NCBI GenBank assembly: GCA_037147155.1
Contig: JBAWVR010000010.1
Location: forward strand, 1 to 19,784
Length of the DNA: 19,784 nucleotides
From: JBAWVR01 sp037147155
GTDB lineage: Bacteria > Patescibacteriota > Minisyncoccia > Phycocordibacterales > GWA1-40-21
Direction of reading: 5' to 3'
Below are positions 15,247 through 19,784 of the stretch, piece after piece; the first letter of the stretch is position 1, and the number at the start of each line of letters is the position of its first letter. The position numbers and the translations under genes are program-made. The notes beneath the pieces are model-generated. The model worked only from the letters and a program-made list of their open reading frames with translations, was not told where the DNA came from and ran no database searches.

Positions 15247-16215
15247 TTAGTTTTGGCCTAGTTTTTTTACGATATTAATATTTGAAACCATTTTTTGCGC
15301 ATATAAGACATAGTCTTGAATACAATAAATTATATTTGTCGGGTCATTAAAGCTGCCCTGCATGATTTTGATATTCTCTCCCACTCTTGAAACATTATTT
15401 ACTAATTCTAAATGAAGCTTGATTAAACTCTTTGGTATTTCTATTTTCTTTAATGCTGCCGTGGTCTTTTGATAGCCAATAACTATCGAGTCAAGTTTTT
15501 TTAATTCGCTTTCATCATAGTTTTGCAAAGCATCTTTTATTATCTGAACTTCACCAATCTTGGCCTCAGGAGCTACCTGGGCCACACCGATAGCTGCCCG
15601 AACATCAGAAACATACTTTCTAAGCACATCACGAGTTACCTCTGTTTTCGTGTTGATATTTAAGTCTTTTTCGGTGTAAGTGGTGTATTTTGCGGTTGGT
15701 TTGATCGACTGTTCCTTCTGATTGTAGATAGAGTCCCCCAAAGCAGTGGCTTCTTCTGGAGTCATGGAGCCTATTTTCCCGCTAGCGTTAAAATAGTTAA
15801 GATAAAAAGTTTTAGCTAGTTCAGTCGTGATGTTTTTATTTGTTTCTTTAGTACCTTGTGAATCTTTTGTAGCCCCGGTGTTGATAACCGTTTTTTCAAT
15901 CAATGAGTCATTTGGGCCTTTGACTAAAGGATTTCGATTAGCTTTAACCTCGTCACCATCTTTTATACCATCGCCATCAGCGTCTGCATTATTAGGGTCA
16001 GTTTTCCAGATTATTTCTTCCCAGTCCTTCAAGCCATCATTATCAGAGTCTTTTTCAATAAAAGTCTGATCGGTCATTTTTTTTTCTTCTGGAGAAATAA
16101 CCTTAGCACCTTGTTTGCTAGTGTTGGCATACCAAAAAGCTCCAAAAACTAATCCACAAGCGAATAAAACTGAGATCACCGTTAAGATAAATTTTTTGGA
16201 GGGTAAAATGTTCAT
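15247..16215 (-). CDS. Membrane-anchored protein with Ca-binding Asp-rich repeats
   Basis: The 322-residue product has an N-terminal membrane anchor (about 8-30). Just outside it are two Asp-rich loops, DSDNDGLKDWEE (56-67) and DADGDGIKDGDE (78-89), with the second preceded by TDPNNA. These match thrombospondin type 3/dockerin-like calcium-binding repeats. The rest (about 125-322) is mostly helical and charged, with no motif I recognise. It is the most upstream gene of the minus-strand run. A TATAAT lies 11 nt before its ATG and only 31 bp separate it from the discoidin-domain gene, so they may be partly co-transcribed. It may be a calcium-stabilised envelope part of the machine; the function is inferred only. 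Confidence 0.65.
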   Translation of the reverse strand: MNILPSKKFILTVISVLFACGLVFGAFWYANTSKQGAKVISPEEKKMTDQTFIEKDSDNDGLKDWEEIIWKTDPNNADADGDGIKDGDEVKANRNPLVKGPNDSLIEKTVINTGATKDSQGTKETNKNITTELAKTFYLNYFNASGKIGSMTPEEATALGDSIYNQKEQSIKPTAKYTTYTEKDLNINTKTEVTRDVLRKYVSDVRAAIGVAQVAPEAKIGEVQIIKDALQNYDESELKKLDSIVIGYQKTTAALKKIEIPKSLIKLHLELVNNVSRVGENIKIMQGSFNDPTNIIYCIQDYVLYAQKMVSNINIVKKLGQN

Positions 16216-16226
16216 AATATAGATGA

Positions 16227-16232
16227 ATTATA
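16227..16232 (-). promoter_or_regulatory. Candidate promoter of the Ca-repeat gene (TATAAT)
   Basis: A perfect minus-strand TATAAT ends 11 nt before the ATG at 16215. TAGACC at a 17-nt spacing is a possible weak -35. Confidence 0.55.
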
Positions 16233-16260
16233 AACTAAATAGTTTCTTTGGTCTAGCTTG

Positions 16261-16408
16261 TTTATTTTGACGAGCGAGGAGCGAGTGAAAGAGTAATCTC
16301 TTTCACGTCGTCCGAGCCGAAGTCAAACTACAAGGTATTAATATCACGTAGCTTATTGCACCAAAGGTGAGCTCTCGAATCTCTTTGCACCCAGAGCTTG
16401 CTCTCGGG
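16261..16408. repeat. Structured divergent intergenic region
   Basis: The gap 16216-16474 has no gene I can support but contains marked secondary structure. TTTGAC and GTCAAA flank an imperfect inverted repeat whose core GTGAAAGAG TAAT CTCTTTCAC is a perfect 9-bp stem with a 4-nt loop. Further right, two 22-nt imperfect direct repeats (16356-16377 and 16385-16406) both start TTGCACC and end GCTCTCG. The second overlaps the hairpin CCCAGAGC TT GCTCT C GGG (16390-16408). There is no T run, and the neighbouring genes point away on both sides, so these are not terminators of either. Confidence 0.5.
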
Positions 16409-16430
16409 CCTATACCTTTTATTTTGGAGA

Positions 16431-16439
16431 TGATACAAT
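16431..16439 (+). promoter_or_regulatory. Candidate promoter of the peptidoglycan-binding gene
   Basis: TGATACAAT, an extended -10 (TGA plus TACAAT), predicts a start near 16446. That is past the upstream in-frame TTG at 16442 and about 29 nt before the ATG at 16475, which supports the ATG as the true start. Confidence 0.45.
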
Positions 16440-16474
16440 AATTGAGAAAGTTATATTATTTAACACTTAACCTC

Positions 16475-17662
16475 ATGTTTAAAAGAAAAATATTTTTTGT
16501 ATTACTGCTGTCAATTCTGTTTTTGGGCTGTTCAAACACACTTCGGGCCGAAATTATTTCACCAGGTTTAATTATTGATATATTGATTGCAGGAGATATG
16601 GTGGCTAAAGACAAATTAACTCAAGCCAGAGCCTTATCTTTGGCTCTGAAAACAGGTTATTTTTATATCTATAACCCTGTTTTTAACAGAAACCTGACAT
16701 TGGGAATGACTGGTAGTGATGTTATGGCCTTGAAGCGAGTGCTCAATACTGACGAAGCTACAGCCATGTCTTATACCGATGGATCAATTTTTGGTCCGAA
16801 ACCAGAACTTTTTGACCAGGAAACATTTGATGCTGTAAAGAAATTCCAAGAAAAATATTCTGATGAAATATTAAAACCAAATAATTTAACCGAAGGCACT
16901 GGTAATGTCGGTGTTTCTACTAGAGCCAAATTAAATAAAATTGAATTTGAAATAGAAATTCGTGCTTATGCTATTAAGTATAATATTCCACTTAGCAAAT
17001 TGGCACCATATTTGGTGAGTGATAGTGGAACATCTACGTCAGGCGGTGCTACCGGGTCCGTCGTTCAAGAGGATCAAACCGTTCAGATAAGAAATTTAGT
17101 TAGCTCGATTTTCTCCGGTAGTGGTGATACTAGTGCTGTTAGTGTATATAATGTTTTTAATGCAGGTAGTAATAGTGGAGAGACTGCAACTAATCCGTTA
17201 CAGGTTCAAGTTATGTCAAGTAATTACTCACCAGCCGCGTCCTCTGATCCTTTTGCTGACGGAACAAATGCTGCTAATTCAAATCCTTACTATTACAATA
17301 ATAGTAACAGTACAACAAATAATAATTATTATTACGGAAGTTCAACCGATACTACCCTCTCTAATTCCAACGGTGGAGATAGTGATTCCAGTAGTAAATA
17401 TACTTTCGGTGGAAAAATTGTAGACGTTAGGTACTGTGGTAGTACTGGAGATATTGCGGCCTCCATCGAGGAATCAAAAGATAATGGTTCGACCACGGTT
17501 AATATTTACTTCTTTGATTCAGGAGAATCAGCAGCCAAAGGAATGTCTGTTATGGGGTATGCCTCACAGTCTCTCACCTTCTGTGCTACTTGTAAAAATA
17601 ATGGTAAGTATGGATGTTACAAAAACGGAAAGAAAGTTATCGCTTATTACTACACAAAGTAA
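16475..17662 (+). CDS. Secreted peptidoglycan-binding-domain protein
   Basis: The 395-residue product has a signal sequence (about 1-26). It contains FLGC, an imperfect lipobox at Cys19, and LRA at 23-26, so either lipidation or ordinary cleavage is possible. A PG_binding_1-type domain spans about 72-156: LTLGMTGSDVMALKRVLN ... FDQETFDAVKKFQEKYSDEIL ... GNVGVSTRAKLN. A long Ser/Asn/Tyr-rich low-complexity region follows (about 183-308). The C-terminal domain (309-395) carries four cysteines (321, 370, 373, 381), including FCATC, and I do not recognise it. I chose the ATG over an in-frame TTG at 16442 because it gives a clean basic signal-peptide N-terminus and fits the promoter. It diverges from the secretion-like run and probably acts at the cell wall or surface. 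Confidence 0.8.
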   Translation: MFKRKIFFVLLLSILFLGCSNTLRAEIISPGLIIDILIAGDMVAKDKLTQARALSLALKTGYFYIYNPVFNRNLTLGMTGSDVMALKRVLNTDEATAMSYTDGSIFGPKPELFDQETFDAVKKFQEKYSDEILKPNNLTEGTGNVGVSTRAKLNKIEFEIEIRAYAIKYNIPLSKLAPYLVSDSGTSTSGGATGSVVQEDQTVQIRNLVSSIFSGSGDTSAVSVYNVFNAGSNSGETATNPLQVQVMSSNYSPAASSDPFADGTNAANSNPYYYNNSNSTTNNNYYYGSSTDTTLSNSNGGDSDSSSKYTFGGKIVDVRYCGSTGDIAASIEESKDNGSTTVNIYFFDSGESAAKGMSVMGYASQSLTFCATCKNNGKYGCYKNGKKVIAYYYTK

Positions 17663-17671
17663 AAGTAAAAC

Positions 17672-17699
17672 AAAAAACCGCTTGAGCGGTTTTTTTGTT
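17672..17699. terminator. Bidirectional terminator between convergent genes
   Basis: The stem AAAAAACCGC (17672-17681) / GCGGTTTTTT (17686-17695) with loop TTGA has a T run on each strand. It serves both the plus-strand peptidoglycan-binding gene and minus-strand ksgA, whose stop is at 17700-17702. Confidence 0.9.
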
Positions 17700-18506
17700 T
17701 TATAAATTCTTTACGAGATTTAACCAGTCTAAAGTTTGTAATCTTTCCGCCCGAATATCTGGAGGAAGATTAATTTTTGTTAGAATTTTATCAGCATCCT
17801 TTATTTCCAATTCAGTCTTAAGGTTGCCAGCCAAAGTTTTGCGTTTGTGAGAAAAACCGGCACGGAGAATGGAGAAGAATTTTTCTTCACTCTCTCCTTC
17901 TAGTCGGTCACGAGAAATATTTTTGACCACAACAATGGCGGAATCAACATTTGGTTGTGGGTGAAATTGTCCGCGAGAAACTTTGTGCACAAAAGTAGGA
18001 TCACCAAATATTTTTATACTTTGTGACAGAATACTTTCCTTACCATCACGTGCCACAATTCGCTCAGCGACTTCTTTCTGGACGAGGAGAGACATGGTCT
18101 GTGGCTGATTATTCTCGGTCATAAACTGACGAATAATCTGCCCAGTAATATTGTAAGGAATGTTGGCTGAGATTTTGTACTTAGTTTTTTCAAGACCAGC
18201 ATCGGATAGTTTAAACTCCAGAATATCTTTGTGTATCAGCTGCAATTTTCCTTCAGCGATTTCCGTTTTAAAATTGTCTGACAACCAAGTAAAAAGATTG
18301 TCGTCTTTTTCTACTGCGATTACTTTCTTGGCGGTTTGGAGTAGATATTTTGTAAGAGCACCATAGCCAGGGCCAATCTCTAGAACTGTGTCGGCGTTAT
18401 CTATGTCGGCCGAAGAAACCATGGTTTTCAAGGCGATTTCAGATTTTAGGAAATTTTGACCGAGGGATTTCTTGGCTCGGAAATGTGTTTCTTTGAATTC
18501 TGTCAT
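17700..18506 (-). CDS. rsmA: 16S rRNA dimethyladenosine transferase KsgA/RsmA
   Basis: This enzyme uses S-adenosylmethionine to dimethylate two adjacent adenines in helix 45 near the 3' end of 16S rRNA during 30S assembly. The 268-residue product shows the family N-terminus AKKSLGQNFL (11-20). It has the SAM-binding motif I EIGPGYG (43-49), the acidic ribose-binding position in AVEKD (64-68), HKDIL (92-96) and the catalytic NIPY (115-118). The C-terminal substrate motif FHPQPNVDSAIV is also present. The ATG at 18506 is chosen over an in-frame TTG two codons upstream because it gives the usual short N-terminus. A TGTGATAAAGT element just upstream resembles the other promoters. Length and motifs are normal. 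Confidence 0.96.
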   Translation of the reverse strand: MTEFKETHFRAKKSLGQNFLKSEIALKTMVSSADIDNADTVLEIGPGYGALTKYLLQTAKKVIAVEKDDNLFTWLSDNFKTEIAEGKLQLIHKDILEFKLSDAGLEKTKYKISANIPYNITGQIIRQFMTENNQPQTMSLLVQKEVAERIVARDGKESILSQSIKIFGDPTFVHKVSRGQFHPQPNVDSAIVVVKNISRDRLEGESEEKFFSILRAGFSHKRKTLAGNLKTELEIKDADKILTKINLPPDIRAERLQTLDWLNLVKNL

Positions 18507-18515
18507 GACCAAAGA

Positions 18516-18545
18516 ACTTTATCACACATTGGAGGTAAAAATCAA
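18516..18545 (-). promoter_or_regulatory. Candidate ksgA promoter
   Basis: On the minus strand TTGATT, an 18-nt spacer containing TGTGA directly before the hexamer, and TAAAGT end about 9 nt before the ATG. The hexamers are weak, but the TGTGA extension matches the promoters at 7301 and 13517. The -35 overlaps the stop of the upstream gene. Confidence 0.4.
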
Positions 18546-19784
18546 AAAGATATCGTTTTGAGATAGTTTCTATTTTGATGCCAGTAAGACCTTATGGCCC
18601 GAGAGAGTAAGTCTTCAGTTGGAGCAAAATCATCTGTTAGTAAAGTGCTATTTTCAGAATCTTTGATTAATTGATCAACTCTTTCTTTAGGCAATAAATA
18701 TTTTTTGATTGTTAGGTCATTTTCTACAAGTTTAGTCGTCAAGTCAGAATCATTTGGTGTCGCTGTCTTTTTGCCAAAAATAACTATGTTCTGGATTTCC
18801 GCTGGTTTGCTGCCAAAAGCAAAAATATCACTAATAAAAAAACTTTTTGATATGGTTTTGATTACTGAGTATAAGATATCAGTGCCAGGGCCTTCGGTAG
18901 TACCAATAAAATTTATAGCATAGACACCATCAGATGTAAGTTTAGTTTTGACTAATTCATTAAATTCATAAGTCATTAAATGCCACGGAACAGCGATAAA
19001 AGAATTGTAAGCATCGCCAAAAATAAAATCATACTGTTTTGTTGATTTAGATAAATTTATTCTCGCGTCCCCTATCTCTGTCTCGATGGGATATTTTTTT
19101 AAATCAAAATAATCTTCAGCAATTTTTTTTACTTCAGGATCTATTTCCGAGACAATGATTTCTGTTTTAGGTAATAGACTCTGACAATATTTTGGCATGG
19201 AGTAAGAACCTCCGCCAATATAATACATTGAGGAAATATTTTGTTTAACAAGTGACAAAATCGGACAAAGAGAGGTGTAAGAAAAATGTATGTTACCAGA
19301 TGTAGCTTCGATACTGTGAGCATCCGTATCTAAAAAAAGAAATTTAACCGGCACCTTATTATAAGTTGTCGATATTATTTTACTGCTATAGTAAGCTGTT
19401 TCTTTTTGAAAGATAACATTTTTAGATTGGGCAATACTGCTGTTGTAAAAATATAAAAATATGATCGCTAGTAAACAGACTAAAAAAAGCGAAGCTGAAT
19501 TCTTTATTGATAAATATTTTATATAGAATAGACCATTAATCAATAATATGAGTGATACTAAAAACAAGGTATTCGAACTACCCAAGTATGATGTGAAAAA
19601 GAAGCCAGTCAAAAACACTCCTAAAATACTGCCAACAGACCAAACGGTTGATAGGGTTCCATAATGTTTTCCTAATGTAGAAAAGTCCTGACTATATATT
19701 TTTAGTAAGGCTGGCTGAATGATTCCAAGTATAATAGCTGAAGGTAAAAACAAAAAACAAGAAACTAGGATATTTAAATAAATG
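18542..19784 (-). CDS. Membrane-fused spermidine-synthase-like protein (5' partial)
   Basis: The reading frame is open to the right edge, so the gene is truncated by the window; the visible part is about 413 residues. It starts inside a membrane domain with phrases LPSAIILGIIQPALLK and LSTVWSVGSILGVFLTGFFF and about four helices. This is the MFS-like half of fused spermidine-synthase-type proteins. A Rossmann methyltransferase-like domain follows. Counting from the TTG at 19753, IGGG is at 179-182, VSEIDPEV at 201-208, GDAR at 228-231 and GDAYNS at 246-251. In true spermidine synthases the last region is DSxDP; here the second Asp is Asn. Aminopropyl transfer is therefore doubtful and the real substrate is unknown. 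The stop is TGA, and ksgA follows closely. Confidence 0.78.
   Translation of the reverse strand, partial: IYLNILVSCFLFLPSAIILGIIQPALLKIYSQDFSTLGKHYGTLSTVWSVGSILGVFLTGFFFTSYLGSSNTLFLVSLILLINGLFYIKYLSIKNSASLFLVCLLAIIFLYFYNSSIAQSKNVIFQKETAYYSSKIISTTYNKVPVKFLFLDTDAHSIEATSGNIHFSYTSLCPILSLVKQNISSMYYIGGGSYSMPKYCQSLLPKTEIIVSEIDPEVKKIAEDYFDLKKYPIETEIGDARINLSKSTKQYDFIFGDAYNSFIAVPWHLMTYEFNELVKTKLTSDGVYAINFIGTTEGPGTDILYSVIKTISKSFFISDIFAFGSKPAEIQNIVIFGKKTATPNDSDLTTKLVENDLTIKKYLLPKERVDQLIKDSENSTLLTDDFAPTEDLLSRAIRSYWHQNRNYLKTISF

Noticed and set aside
3694..16215. Integrative conjugative element
   Set aside because: No integrase, relaxase, coupling protein, att repeats or tRNA border is visible, and composition does not change sharply at the edges.
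16261..16408. CRISPR array from the paired 22-nt repeats
   Set aside because: There are only two imperfect copies (about 16 of 22 identical) with an 7-nt spacer and no cas genes.
16442..16474. TTG start of the peptidoglycan-binding gene
   Set aside because: It adds residues before a normal basic signal-peptide N-terminus, and the predicted transcription start lies downstream of this TTG.
1..19784. tRNA or rRNA genes, or riboswitches
   Set aside because: No cloverleaf, rRNA core sequence or known riboswitch core was recognised on reading both strands. A covariance-model scan would be decisive.

Overview
This AT-rich window looks like chromosomal DNA from a Candidate Phyla Radiation bacterium (Patescibacteria, Parcubacteria-type). 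That placement is an inference from gene content: a compact dnaA/rpmH/rnpA/yidC/jag block next to a set of type IV secretion (T4SS)-like genes of the PrgI / TraC-like / VirB4 kind. It also rests on a peptidoglycan-binding-domain surface protein of a type common in those genomes, small intergenic gaps and AT-rich start regions with few Shine-Dalgarno sequences. No 16S gene is present, so a precise lineage cannot be assigned.

Left part (1-3690). A cluster of DnaA boxes at the left edge (1-98) abuts the stop codon of dnaA (minus strand). More near-consensus boxes lie behind the dnaA start (1497-1569). This looks like the chromosomal origin neighbourhood. Reading away on the plus strand are rpmH, rnpA, yidC and a KH/R3H protein (jag/khpB): ribosomal protein L34, the RNase P protein, the membrane insertase and an RNA-binding protein, in the classic conserved order. 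Terminators follow rpmH, rnpA and jag. A structured intergenic segment before yidC carries a palindrome of the dRS3 form.

Centre (3694-16215). Ten minus-strand genes form what looks like one envelope-spanning machine. In order of transcription they are: a membrane-anchored protein with calcium-loop repeats; a secreted protein with six cysteines and a C-terminal F5/8-type-C (discoidin) domain; a VirB6-like polytopic protein with a long coiled-coil tail; a small cytoplasmic protein of unknown role; PrgI (VirB3-like); a free-standing TraC/VirB4 N-terminal domain; the VirB4 ATPase; a secreted Ig-like protein; a pilin-like protein (two transmembrane segments) with a long coiled-coil extension; and a membrane-anchored propeller-like protein. 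Promoters and terminators split this run into at least four transcription units. No relaxase, VirD4 coupling protein, VirB11, integrase or att site is visible. A role in attachment, protein or DNA transport, or pilus assembly is therefore as plausible as conjugation.

Right part (16216-19784). A structured divergent intergenic region separates this run from a plus-strand peptidoglycan-binding-domain protein with a cysteine-bearing C-terminal domain. A bidirectional terminator separates that gene from minus-strand ksgA (rsmA). Upstream of ksgA is a membrane-fused spermidine-synthase-like gene that runs off the right edge.

The most notable observations are the discoidin-domain protein inside the T4SS locus, the unusually long pilin-like and VirB6-like proteins, the split VirB4, the recurring extended -10 promoter (TGTGATATAAT type) placed about 11 nt before start codons, which implies very short or absent leaders, and two unexplained structured intergenic regions.
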